From the NCBI GenBank assembly GCA_026874595.1, contig CM049311.1, positions 60,206,453 through 60,270,452 on the forward strand: a DNA stretch of 64,000 nucleotides, written 5' to 3'. Shown one piece after another: positions 23,735 to 35,321 of this stretch. The DNA comes from Sipunculus nudus. Lineage: Eukaryota > Annelida > Sipuncula > Golfingiida > Sipunculidae. How positions within the stretch are numbered: the first letter of the stretch is position 1; each line of letters starts with the position of its first letter. The notes under the pieces are model-generated. The model searched no databases. It was not told the DNA's origin and worked only from the letters and a program-made list of their open reading frames with translations. The position numbers and the translations under genes were made by a program.

Positions 23735-24360
23735 ACCTTGCAGCAAGGTCACAATTTGCCATGCAAATTAGTTTGCGGCAACCTTGCTGCAACCAATGTT
23801 CCCGCAGCCCTTTTCCTGCAGCCTTCTCGCACACTTCCTGCAGCCTTGCACACTTCCTGCAGCTTCTCGCACACTTTCCCGCAGCCTTCTCGCACACTTT
23901 CCCTCAGCCTTCTCGCACTTCCTGCAGCCTTGCACACTTCCTGCAGCTTCTCGCACACTTTCCGCAGCCTTCTTGCACACTTTCCCGCAGCCTTCTCGCA
24001 CACTTCCTGCAGCCTTGCACACTTTCTGCAGCTTCTCGCACACTTTCCCGCAGCTTTGCAGCAACCTTGCAGCAAGGTCACAATTTGCCATGCAAATTAG
24101 TTTGCGGCAACCTTGCTGCAGGCTTGCTGCAACCAATGTCCCCGCAGCCCTTTTCCTGCAGCCTTCTCGCACACTTTCCCGCAGCCTTCTCGCACACTTC
24201 CCGCAGCCTCGCACACTTTCCTGCAGCCTTCTCGCACACTTTCCCGCAGCCTTCTTGCACACTTTCCCGCAGCCTTCTCGCACACTTCCTGCAGCCTTGC
24301 ACACTTTCTGCAGCTTCTCGCACACTTTCCCGCAGCCTTCTCGCACACTTTCCCGCAGCA
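23735..24360. repeat. Minisatellite, 23-bp units inside a roughly 330-bp duplication
   Basis: Units such as CCTTCTCGCACACTTTCCCG + CAG repeat with variants. The block CAATTTGCCATGCAAATTAG occurs at about 23752 and 24080, so a larger unit of about 330 bp is itself duplicated. Nearly all six frames are open here because the unit lacks stop codons; this is not a gene. Confidence 0.9.
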
Positions 24361-25465
24361 GGGGCCAATTAGATAGCAGGCATGATATGTATAAACAATA
24401 GCACTTGGGCTCAGTTATTGTGTACAAGCAGACATGCGATGTCATTAGTCAGTGACTGTCTCTGCTCCAAATATAAATGCAGGTACTCAACAGAACAAGC
24501 TCTCATGAAACTCTATTTAATTTGCACATACCATTAAACCTTAATCCATAATGGCTTTTAAATATAAACCAAACTTAATCAAGCTTTGTTAGAAATTACA
24601 CCTTGATGAATATGAATCAGAGAACACACTACACAGTCACACGAATCCTGCATGAAGTTGTGTAGCTACATAGCTGAATAAAAGTTCTGGGTGAGTGTAT
24701 TGTCAGGCCAAGGACTGGAAACATGAACCACAAAGTGACATTGGGTTACTTCAATATTGTTAGGAATTTCCCGTTTACTTAGGGTGACATCTATAGACAT
24801 AAGTCAAACAGAATTTAGCAAATCAACTTTAAATGAAGCTTAGCCTGAGAATTTTAAAGTTTGTGTGAAGATGAAAACAAAACCTTATTTAAAGTTACTG
24901 TTTCATATTCAAATCAATAAAACTCAAAATGCATTGGAGTTCAATAAATGCATGATATACACGTTAACCACAGAATTGTTTTCATGCTGCCTTTGATATA
25001 TCTGCCTTTCAGCTTGAAAACATCTTTCAATCCCACCATTAATCTTAGACTTAGTTTTTACTTTTCCACAAAATAAAATTTAATACTACACTTTCTGTGT
25101 ATAAAATTACTTGAGGATAAAATCAATCTTATCAGTGCTGGGCAGCCCTTTATCAATGCTTGCTGCAGCATCCCTTAGGGTACAAATATGTAGTTCAAAC
25201 TTACTGGTGGTAGTAACATAACACCCTCTCTTTGTTCCTCCCATCAACTAACTGTATGTTCTAATTAATCCAATGAGTCCTCTGAACATGCTGGATCTGT
25301 TGAATGTTACTCTTACTTGAGCTATTTGGCACAGATCTTCATATTTTTAGAAGAGCTAACAAAGCACTGTCTAATTTTGCAAAAATGGCTGCCTTTCCCT
25401 CCAAAATCAGTTTAGCCAATCACAGCAGGGTAAGACAGGAAATAGTAGAGCAAATAAAACTGTAA

Positions 25466-25720
25466 AAGACTGCGGCTAGCCGCAACCCTCATGCAGCCTT
25501 CCTGCGCACAGCATCCAGTTAACTCTATGAGACTGCGGCTAGCCGCAATCCTCCCGCAGCCTTCCTGCGCACAGCAACCAGTTAACTCTATGAGGCTGCG
25601 GCTAGCCGCAATCCTCCCGCAGCCTTCCTGCACACAGTATTAAAATACTCTATAGGACTGCGGCCAGCCGCAACCCTCCGGCAACCTTCCAGCACACAAT
25701 TCAGATTTGCTGCACACTTT
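25466..25720. repeat. 63-bp minisatellite with palindrome TGCGGCTAGCCGCA
   Basis: The perfect 14-bp palindrome TGCGGCTAGCCGCA begins at 25471, 25534 and 25597, with a diverged copy at about 25659. Units also contain CCTTCCTGCGCACAGCA and CCAGTTAACTCTATGA. Confidence 0.9.
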
Positions 25721-25863
25721 CCTGCAGCCTTTGCCAGGCAGTGGGAAGCATGCAACTAGTCGCAGCCTTCCTGCACACTCTTCTTGCAGCCTATTTTGGT
25801 TTCTGCTGCTTTGCAGCACGGTTGCAGCAAAGCAGCGGCAAACTTTTCATTTTGCTAAGGGAT

Positions 25864-28800
25864 CTTAACAATTGCAAAAATAAAAAATGAGTACATAACA
25901 TCTATTGAGATTTGTTTGTGTAATGTAGAAAGTAAGTTTGAATTATTTATGTCCCAGATGTTAAAATTTTGCATCACTTACTCATGACATGCTGTATATA
26001 ATACTACCTGAAACAAATAAGGAAGTCATTGCAGATGAATTTGGTCAAATTCTCCACAATATTCAGTGGAGGGTGTATTAAGTCTTGTTAATCCAGATCT
26101 GTTATCGTCTTTCTTGTTAATATACCATGTCAATATATAATGTTTCATTGTCCGACTCATAGAGTATCTGTACAGTCTAATATGTGTATGTAACATTTGT
26201 ATTGTGATTCGATTAAGATATACATATATATGTACACATTTTGGCTTCAAATGGAACTAAAATGTTAAATATTTTATCAGTCATTATTCAACAGTTATCA
26301 ATTTTATCATGTATTAAACCTCAAGGAAAAGTTAATTGTCAGTTCACATTATGAACAATTTTTTGAAAGTTTAAAATTAATATATATAATATAATGTTAT
26401 ATAATAGTACCAGCAATGCCCTAAAGTTGCTAACTATTGATAGATATAAATATGAATTTTTTAAATGAACTATTTTATTATGTATGCAATTTATGCTGTA
26501 ATGCAGATTGTTATAGTCTGTTTCATCCCCTCATGTCCACCTGTTTTTTGCTATAAAAATATTTATTAGGTAAATTTCAAGGGAAACAACTATAGTGTAG
26601 AGGAGAGGATTACAGAACCTAATTTTCAACAAGGTAACTAAATTCCTACCTAATGCCTTATTTGAGTAACAGAATTTTCTGAAAATATGAGAAATCAGTC
26701 TACATATTAAAACATATCAGACCCACTTATGGCGGCAAGGTCATTGGTCACTTGCAAAAACAGCCTCAACTGACAGCTGCTGATTGGATGATCTCATGTA
26801 AACAATCTAAAAAATATAACCAGCTAAAACAAAGATGGCTACTTATGGAGGGACACACCATATCAGCCAGATCATGATAAAGAGACTAAAATGTTGTGAA
26901 ACATAAACAGGGAATTTATTGTAAAATTCTTAACTGCCATATTAGGTTGTAACTTCCATATGTTGTTTTCTTGGAAAATATTGAAAAATATAAACTTTTA
27001 AGGAAATCATCTACAAAAAAACAGGTGGACAGCAGGTGGTGAAATGGACTATAATAAATTCCTTTGTGAAAGGAATTCTCTATGTTTACACTGTCCATGT
27101 GTATGAATCATGAGAAAACACCATATATATATTATATATATTTTATATATTATATTTACACACATATGTCACAGAAAGATTAAAATCCAGGCAGATTTTA
27201 AATTTGCCTAGATGAGATTGTGATTTTACCTAGACCAGAAAGTGATTTCTCTTTGACAGATTTTAAACTTCCCTAGATGAGACTGCAATTGCAATCTCAC
27301 CTAAGCAAAATTAAAATCCATTATGGAGCAGGCCAGGATTATAATCTCACCGAGGCACCTAAAACACATATAAACCACAAATGGGGGTTTTGTAAGTTTC
27401 TTTTTTAATCTTACTGGAATCATCATTCATGTGTAACTGATCCAGACCAATTGGTGATTGAAAACCCCCATCGAAATCTGGTCCAGCCCTGGTCTAGACC
27501 AAATCCTGCTCAGCATTGGGACCAGTCCAAAACCTGATCAGGATCTGGTCCAGTCATTATATAATAATAATAATATATAAACTATATAATAGCTTCAGCC
27601 CATACTTCTGATTAAATTTTTTAAAAATTCTCCTTAGTTCAGCCTACTTATAAACTTAAATCTGATTTTGTCATGACAAATTCTAATTATGCCATGCCAA
27701 ACTTGAAATACATAATGTTAGTTGAACAAGTGAATATTAGTAGGACTGATACCTGACATGAATTAATGATGAAATAAAAGACTACTACTGACTTTTGTAG
27801 CACATCTTTACCTTTGTTAATTCTGTGTATGTTAAACTTGATGAAAAATACTTTTTTTTGCATGTATTACCTAGATGCATCATGTGTGTGCGAGTCAAAA
27901 TAATTAAATTTTGTATCTAAAATAAACAAAAACAATTATAAATATAAATAATTTTGCATTGATTTGATAATTAAAAAGAGCCATGTTGACATGAAGTTAG
28001 CAAGTATTTACAGTTATTAGCTGGGTCAGGGGTATGGGTATGAGTAACTGATTAGACAAGAAGTCATTATATTTGTTATTATTTAAAGATTGGTCCAGAC
28101 CAGACATATACATGTATATGTTACACCACAAACGTGAAATTGTTCAAATGGGCAATTTCATAAAATGGTCAAGAAAATTGTTGCCCATTTCATGTAATGA
28201 GCACATTTAAAACTGAGAATTTCTGCTGGATGCATATGTCATATCAGCTGTATCAACATGGTCAGACATGCAAACAAAAAAATTTTCTGTTTTTTATCAA
28301 ATAATACCAAAAAATTTGGTCATCTAAGTTTATTTTATTATTTTCTAACCATGGAAGCATGGTGTAACCATCGTGTATGATCCACAAAAATTAGTATACT
28401 CTTTAACCTTATATTTGAAAGGAATAATATGAATTTTTCAGTACATTATTTGGAAAACATAATGATCAGCCAGAGGATAATGACTCACAATATATTTGTT
28501 CACAGCTGATGTTAGTTACTAATATTAATCTTTTTTACCTCCAAATTATTGTTGTGTAAGTTAACTGAGTAATATGCATGTTTTATTTGTTATGTATAAT
28601 AAACAAGTTGGAAAAATGTATGCTCACCATATGTAATATATTTCTGTATTTTATATGTTTAAACTTTATTCAGGCACAAATAGGAAATTTACTTAAAATG
28701 TGTATGTACAATTCACATGTATGTCACACCTGAATATCTGCACTCTGTTCTGTAACAGAATGAAATATTTATATAGCTAACAAAATAGTAATAGATTAAT

Positions 28801-28865
28801 CACTTAAGGAATAAGGGCATACAGTGTATTTTACTTAAAGTGTCAGAGACAAACAATGAACAAAG
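25864..28865. other. No gene recognised; one dispersed repeat
   Basis: AT-rich, no supported exon. Contains the repeat at 26670-26855 and a zone (27170-27560) with recurring short words such as CCTAGATGAGA and CTGGTCCAG, possibly an old degenerate tandem. Confidence 0.45.
26670..26855 (+). repeat. Dispersed repeat, partner of an inverted copy at 38.7 kb
   Basis: ATGAGAAATCAGTCTACAT, TATCAGACCCACTTAT, TCATTGGTCAC(T)TGCAAAAAC and GACAGCTGCTGATTG reappear in reverse at 38648-38826. Identity is high over about 180 bp. Element class unknown. Confidence 0.8.
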
Positions 28866-28869
28866 TTAA

Positions 28870-29065
28870 GGGGTAGGACATAGCCTAGTGGTTAAGGCGT
28901 TGGACTTTGGAGCTGAATTAGGTCCCAGGTTCAGAATCCACCGGTGCCTCAATGGTGAAATCTCGCTGAACCTCAGAGATTCACTCTAATGTCCTGAGGA
29001 CAAGTTATGACTTCTGGATTATTCCTGACCCCATGCATATAAAATCCAGAAGGCTTAATAATAAC
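28870..29065 (+). mobile_element. tRNA-derived SINE
   Basis: Box A TAGCCTAGTGGTTAAGGCG starts at 28881, box B GGTTCAGAATCC is at 28928-28939 (the pol III consensus GGTTCGAATCC with one inserted base). The body continues through CTCAGAGATTCACTC and CAGAAGGC to an AT-rich tail with AATAATAA. The D and anticodon arms are not tRNA-like enough for a functional tRNA. Confidence 0.7.
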
Positions 29066-29069
29066 ATAT

Positions 29070-30480
29070 CATTTTTAATTTTATCATATGGATACCTTCA
29101 TCCTCATTCAATAGACAGTGCCACCAACAGCCCATTTACCTATCCTTTATAATAATAAAAAAAAAATTAACAAAGTTTGTATTCAATACTGACTCAATCA
29201 GCTTAGTTAGGTAATGAGAAGGTTATTTGAAGGTTAAATCAATTGAGTGTGATTGAGATTAATAATTATGAGATATAAAACTTACAAAAACTAGTACCTA
29301 TATTTTTATGCTTTCTTAAAAAGTAAAATGTAACTTTGAAAAAGTAAGTAATATATATCTTAATGATATATGATAATTTATTATATATTTCAATAATATT
29401 TAATACATTATTAATATCTAATACAGTACCTAAACTACAATGCAGATAGAAAGTGCTTAAAAGATCATTCTCGACTTCTAGTGAGAATTAAACATACCTA
29501 TCAAAGGTGTCTTATTCTAGTTGACAGCGCTAGAAACCATGTATCTGATATATTGGCTGTGACTTTGCAACTTGTATGCTATACTGGAACTGGGTGTGAG
29601 ACAGGACTATCGGCATTTACCATAAACTACGCCGTTTTGAACGGCTATTTTGTCATTTTCAAGCCAGATCAGTATTGTGCTTGGGAAACAACAACAAGCC
29701 ATGTAGGACAAAACAGGCATTTTAGAAAACGCAATACTCAGTAGGTTTACAACTTTCATTCAATTAGGACAGGTAGTTATGATGTCGACATAGATCTTTC
29801 ACATGTCATGAGTACAGAACATAAGGTTATAATTGTGTCGTGAGTGCAACACACTCGTTGGAGGCTCTTTAATACATTGATAAAGAATATTGTTTAATAT
29901 TTTCATTAACAAATACATTATTTAAAAAAATCAACAAACTTGAAATGCAAATATGGACTTTTTGGTCAATTTATCAATTATGCCTGTGTTTTATATCCGA
30001 TTTTGCATGTGCTGTTTTGTATCAAACTGGTTACATACACCTAAAACCATGCATCTTCATGTAACAACTCAATATTAATTCATAGTCATAATAGGGTAGG
30101 AACTAATCATAAATAATAAGGGTTTGTAGAGAACACCCCACTTGACATTTACACGAGCAGGTAGTCACAAGGAGTCCTTCAAACAGTCCTTTGTACCTTA
30201 CAGAATCGAGAAATATATTCCCAGTAGTGATGCTCATTTCCTTAAACGGGAAAAAGCAGAATTAAGCAATTTTGCCCATTTCACAAAACGCGCAATTTCA
30301 AATTTTAGGTTAAACATATAGGTAAGATATATATATAGAATTTATAATATATATGTTATGAGTCAAGAATATTTAAATATTGAATGTATAAATAAAGGAA
30401 TTAAAAATTTATGAAATTGCTTGGCATGTAAGGTAAAGGTAACAGAGGACATACTGAGTTACAAGTAAGAACAGAAGATG
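29070..30480. other. No gene recognised
   Basis: AT-rich. An open frame of 87 codons near 29481-29744 has no recognisable motif and no convincing splice context, so it is not called. Confidence 0.45.
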
Positions 30481-30484
30481 ACCC

Positions 30485-30675
30485 CAGAAGTGGATCGAGG
30501 GGGACCCCCCCCCCCCCTTTTTTCATCAGAAACGTTTTTTAAGGGCTTCAGACAAAATTTTGCCGCCTGGACCCCCCCCCCCCCTTTTTTTCAGAACTGA
30601 GGACCTTTTTTTTAGGGTTTTCATTTGTCCTCCTGGGTTGGAACCCATCTTTTCCTAAATCCTGGATCCGCCCCT
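30485..30675. mobile_element. Short TIR-like element, related to the one at 1300-1397
   Basis: About 190 bp from CAGAAGTGGATCGAGGGGG to CCTGGATCCGCCCCTG, with long C runs (13 at about 30506-30518 and 14 at about 30573-30586) and T runs. The ends are imperfect inverted repeats (CAG..G..GGATC). It is flanked by GACCC on both sides (30480-30484 and 30676-30680), a possible 5-bp TSD. Confidence 0.5.
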
Positions 30676-30689
30676 GGACCCTCATGCAG

Positions 30690-32230
30690 TATCTACCGTA
30701 TGTACACTGTGGATAATACAAATCACTTAATCACTATTACAGCTGTCAGTAATAGAAAGTTGTTCTAATGTTTATATCAAGCCTATTTAATTGGTTGAAT
30801 CACTATATATTTACACAACTGAAAGAATGAATGGGAGTGTTGTGGCCATAAACAACCTTATAATGACATAATGATTCACCAGTTTTAGTCATTATAATAC
30901 TAAATGTGTAACAAGTAATTTACTGCTATTTCATTAAATAACCGCAGTTTTACTTTTATTACTTTAATTTGTACTAGAAGGGTCAGTATTAATATCAGCT
31001 GGTAATTATTTGTTTAATTCCTTTTAAACTTGAATAATTTTCAGGGCTCCTACCCAAATTCTATATTTCCTATGTTTTATCATGAAAATTGTCTCCTATA
31101 ATTTTGCTTATTTTCTAGCTTTAAGGCAGTAATCTCCAGTACTTTCCTATATTTTTTCACTGCCCAATCATGTTTCAAATATGATTATAATTATTGATTA
31201 ATTATTGTTATATCAATGTATTATTATTGAAAAGAGGCACCTCTTTTATAAAAATCACCATATTAATGATGCAGTCATACAATTGCACATATTTTATACC
31301 AGTTAAATAAAATTTTAGAAGATGCTTGGAAGATAGATGGCAATAAAAAGTAGCTCCAGTGTGAGAAATGATTGAGCTTCTGTAATTTTGATCTCAAGTT
31401 CTTCTTCATAGTTAGCCCTGCATTTAATATGTAATTTAGGCGTTAAAGATTTATTTTCTTTTTTATTTTTTGTTGACACCAAGAAAAATATCCACCAAAA
31501 GCAAAATATGAGTGAAGCATAGAAGTTTTATTGTAAGTTTTGATACACATTTGTAAAATTTGTTACGTGGATTCTTTAATCTAAAAATCTTTAAAAAAAT
31601 AATCTTTTCAGTGATCCCTCATTTGCATAATAAATTATGTAAATTAGTTAAAAATAAACTACATAGATGACAGTCCTAGAGGTAATAAAATGCATATAAT
31701 GATATGGTCATATCTTTCTTATTTTAAATTGCTGTATCTTATATGTCTAACCAGGCTTGGCATTTTCTCTGGTTCATACAGCCATTTAATTTCTCTTTTT
31801 ATTTAAATATGTGCACTCTTATTTATATATTTGTTATATCACTCTTTTATTTATCTTATTTATACTCTCATAGAATTATATATTATATATTTATAGATAT
31901 AGTATAAGTTATGCCCTGTCTACCTTGTTCTATTTACAATATTTCTTTTATATCTATTTTGGTTAAAAAATTTAAATTTAAATGTCACTACAGGAGGTAG
32001 GATGGTTACTGTATATATGAAAATGTAAATAAGTTACTGAAGATGTGATACTAATTAATATACATGTATATACTTAACATATTTGTCTTTGAAGAGTGCA
32101 AGAATAAAATGACATCTTGTAAAGTGCTTATACATGTTTATCCTTGGAGGAAATATATGAGAGAGATTTATATTGTAACAGAGGCAGCTTGAATGAGTCA
32201 CATGTAAATATAATGAATAATATCTGAACT
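30690..32230. other. No gene recognised
   Basis: Very AT-rich; possibly the degraded body of the LINE whose 3' end follows, but no reverse-transcriptase motif could be read. Confidence 0.35.
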
Positions 32231-32233
32231 ACT

Positions 32234-32432
32234 CCTGCTAACCGAGCTTCTCTGAGGTCTAATAATAAATATCTTCTTTCGCATGAACCGAGAGCTAAAC
32301 TTTCTGCAAATGGAGACAGAGCTACCAGCTTCTGTGCTCCGTTTTTGTGGAATAAGTTACCAGTGTATATTAAAATATGTTACTCATCACAAATTTAAGG
32401 GTGCAATAAAGTCTTTTTTTTTTTGCAAGTTT
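32234..32432 (+). pseudogene. Fossil LINE: C-terminal end of a non-LTR reverse transcriptase
   Basis: The frame from 32234 reads PANRASLRSNNKYLLSHEPR, then GDRATSFCAPFLWNKLPVYI. This matches the C-terminal signature of many LINE ORF2 proteins (a GDRA...AP..WN.LP pattern). A frameshift follows: the expected FKxxxKxFxF segment (KFKGAIKSFFF) is in a different frame at about 32390-32425, and the first frame stops before it. An in-frame stop lies immediately upstream of 32234. The copy is therefore dead and 5'-truncated; clade not assigned. Confidence 0.7.
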
Positions 32433-33713
32433 AAAGTGATATTTCATAATCTTCTTTAGAAAGTTCAGGTCTTTATATTTCACTTAAGTAGGTAATTTTT
32501 AAAGTTATAGTAATAATTTTAACATATATGATATTACGATTTTATGTGGAGTTTTATGTCTGTTTATAAATATTGCATGTAAATGCATTTTTATTCATGT
32601 TTGCATGTTATGTCAAGCTCTTTAGCAGATTATTTAAATTCTAGATACATGCGCATTATAAGAATAAATTATTATTATTGTTTTATCATTGTGATGTTCT
32701 CTCAAAAACAGAAATTCCCAGAAATTTTAAGATCTGTTGCAGTGATAAGAACCTTCAGCTTCAAATAGCATAGTCCATAAGTTGTTAAGTTGTTTGGACT
32801 TAAGGGACTATTAATTTTCATGATTGTCAGACAATGGAGATAATAAATATTTTCATTTTGAAGCAGTGACACTAATTGAAATCATAATACTTTGAAATGT
32901 ATTCTTGAAATATATTATAGCAATGGGGCAACAGGGAATACCAGTTTTAAAATTGATGTCATATTCTGAACTCTCATATCCAAAGTTTTGTCACTAATCT
33001 GTGTCAAATTAAATTTGCTTTTTTTTTCCTAATTATCATACTTTTATTTGTAAAAGATAATATTCCAACAAAAACCAGTTGCCCTAATAGTCAAGTACAA
33101 AGAATAGCCTCTACTGTAAAGTTAAGCCTATAAATATCCTACCTGTCACCTGATCTCTGGACCATTAGGTGAGTAAGTTCATGTTTGCATTGTGCTTCTT
33201 TCCTTTGAGTTTACAAGTATAAGTACTCACTGCCACGTGGGCTGATTATTAGAGAAGATATTCTCAGAAGTCTTTATCACCGTGTGTGCCAAGCCTAGTA
33301 TTACAATAGGGGGAAGTGGGGGTGTATTAGTACTGTCAGCTTTTACCAAGAATTACAGCTACTTCCTGATCTAAAGAAACCTAAAAAAATCACCAAAGGT
33401 ATTTTCTTACACTGTGTTTAATGTGTGTTTTCCTTAGTGTACTATTCTGCTCCAGAAAGGATCTTAAGGGCATCTAATCTGCTTACTCTGATTTCACTAT
33501 TGATAGGTGAACCAGGCTCCATGAATACTAGGAATTGCCCTCCAACTGTTTACCTGTAATAGGATATTCAGTTTGAATGATTGTAAAAAAAAATTGGATA
33601 AAATTTTGCATTTCCGAAAGTTGGTAAAATCAGTGAAGAATAATTAATGGTTATTATAAGTATATTATTATATGAATAATGTTTATATTATTTTAATTAA
33701 ATATTTATATATC

Positions 33714-33726
33714 TTATATATATATT

Positions 33727-33783
<57 letters not shown>
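33714..33783. repeat. (AT)n microsatellite
   Basis: TA dinucleotides with few interruptions. Confidence 0.95.
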
Positions 33784-33785
<2 letters not shown>

Positions 33786-34488
33786 TACTTGTATTGAAAG
33801 TCATGGATTCCCGTAGCTAAATTATTAAGGATAAAATCTGCTTGTAATAAACCACAGATGTTTTACAAATGAATGAATATAACAACATTTTTTCAGTTTG
33901 ATGCTTTTGCTTAAATCCTGTCAAAACCAATATGATTAGTAGGCTTAAAAAAGCTCTTTATTTTATCAACAGTATCTTTAGTTATGAAATTTAGATAAAT
34001 TAGGAGCACATGTTTGAATTTTTTGTATAACAAAAATATATCCTTCCATTTAAAAGAAATTTTTTTAAATATAACTCTGTTTGAGAATAAAAAAATTTCA
34101 GTGTCATTGTTGGGTCAAAAACACTACTCCTCTTTGATTATCTAAAACATAAGGTCTGCTGTTAGTTTTGATGCAAATCATCATGACAATAAGGAAGAAT
34201 AAGCAAATGACTCAAGGAAAAATCATATATATATATATATATATACCCTATAATCACCAAGTCATCCTTATACCAGTGTTAACATATGCTGTATTACATT
34301 AAAGTTTTGAACTAACATAGTCATATACAGTGACTAATCTCATATTATTTTAGTAACACTATATATGTAAATTCAGATAAAAGAAATGATGTATGTTTTT
34401 TTATCCCATTTTCCTAACACGCATTTGTGCAAGTTTTCAGCATGTCAGTCTAGAGCATGTATATTGCAAAATGTACATGCGTTGGGTG

Positions 34489-34539
<51 letters not shown>
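34489..34539. repeat. (AT)n microsatellite
   Basis: TA dinucleotides about 0.5 kb upstream of the first MLYCD coding exon; a short open frame reading Tyr-Ile repeats across it is an artefact. Confidence 0.95.
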
Positions 34540-34542
<3 letters not shown>

Positions 34543-34997
34543 AGAACAGAACACACTGATTATCACCACCAACCTGATTTCTTATTACCAGCGATTCCCA
34601 TTAACTCCGTAAATAGATATTAGATAAGTGGTTTCAGAGAAAACTTTTTTTACTGATCAAGTTATGGAAATTTTGTCTACCTTATGATGATATGCATCCT
34701 GGTTATGTCATGTACTGGTATGTGGGAGTTACGCAGCCTACTACTGGAATTTGAACATCCAGTAAATGTTAGCTGCAATTAAAGACCAGTTATCCCTTCA
34801 TGCTGTCTTCTGGGATAGTGGTGCACACCTAATGAACCTTCAGTCAGTTGACTCTGCTATTTCCAGTGAAAAGATCTTTGGAAAACTTTATGACACACAC
34901 ACAGGGGCTTCAAAAAAAGATTATTGATTTTGGAGTTTCTTTTTATAACAATATGTCTATATGACATTTATAGTAGACATTCAGCCAATCAGCTGGG

Positions 34998-35054
34998 AAA
35001 TGTCTGATACAAGCAAAGCAGAAGAACATATTAAGCGAATCAGTGATGAGCTTT
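34998..35054 (+). promoter_or_regulatory. Possible upstream ORF overlapping the MLYCD start
   Basis: ATG at 34998 opens an 18-codon frame ([18 protein letters not shown]) that stops at 35052-35054, overlapping the MLYCD ATG at 35046 in another frame. If transcription begins upstream, it could reduce initiation at 35046. Alternatively the MLYCD frame, open back to 34977, is entered by splicing from an upstream exon and the real start lies elsewhere. Confidence 0.3.
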
Positions 35055-35321
35055 GAATCATGTGACAAGTCTCAGGGTGCACTGTATTCTCCTTGCAACT
35101 GTGATGGAATGATTGAAGTGAGGGCCGAAAATAATCATCCTGTTTTACATATCTGGTCAAAGTCTGGGATGAGCGAGCGTTCTAGCTCCAGTTGTTCTCC
35201 AGACAGTGGACTGTCCCCAGTTCAACAGGCAAAATGCCTGAGATCTTACTCAGTAGAGGAGTTACCCGGGGAACAGGACTTCCACAAGTTACTGCCACCA
35301 GCTGACCAAAGCTTGGAACCA
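35046..35321 (+). CDS. MLYCD: MLYCD exon 1: Ser/Pro-rich N-terminal extension
   Basis: Residues 1-92. Includes [16 protein letters not shown] and [11 protein letters not shown]; no obvious amphipathic Arg-rich mitochondrial presequence at the very start. Donor GTAAGG at 35322, phase 0, joins in frame to exon 2. The frame is open back to 34977 (after TAG at 34974-34976), so the exon may extend upstream. Membership in MLYCD rests on phase, direction and similar composition to the start of exon 2, not on family similarity. Confidence 0.6.

Larger units (their letters stand above)
23671..25863. mobile_element. TIR element filled with GC-rich minisatellites
   Basis: Left end ATCCCTTAGCAAAAAACGAG then CTTGCCG; right end, read in reverse, ATCCCTTAGCAAAATGAAAA then GTTTGCCG. 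These are terminal inverted repeats of about 28 bp. Between them are two minisatellite blocks (23735-24360 and 25470-25720) and AT-rich unique sequence (24370-25460). No transposase frame is seen, so it is non-autonomous. I see no clear TSD. GC content of the blocks contrasts sharply with the surroundings. Confidence 0.7.
32435..34970. other. Intergenic region upstream of MLYCD
   Basis: No exon is recognised; any upstream non-coding first exon of MLYCD could lie here. Contains (AT)n arrays at 33714-33783, 34226-34244 and 34489-34539. Confidence 0.4.

Noticed and set aside
23692-24445. Long overlapping open frames on both strands, up to 226 codons, Cys- or Ser/His-rich
   Set aside because: They lie in a stop-free minisatellite that is open in almost every frame; composition simply follows the repeat unit.
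28870-28945. Possible tRNA gene (plus strand)
   Set aside because: Box B has an inserted base and the cloverleaf arms do not form; fits a SINE head.
29481-29744. 87-codon frame with several Cys
   Set aside because: No signal peptide, splice sites or family signature that I could see.
35043-35045. GTG as start of MLYCD exon 1
   Set aside because: Non-ATG start is unlikely in an animal gene when ATG follows immediately at 35046.
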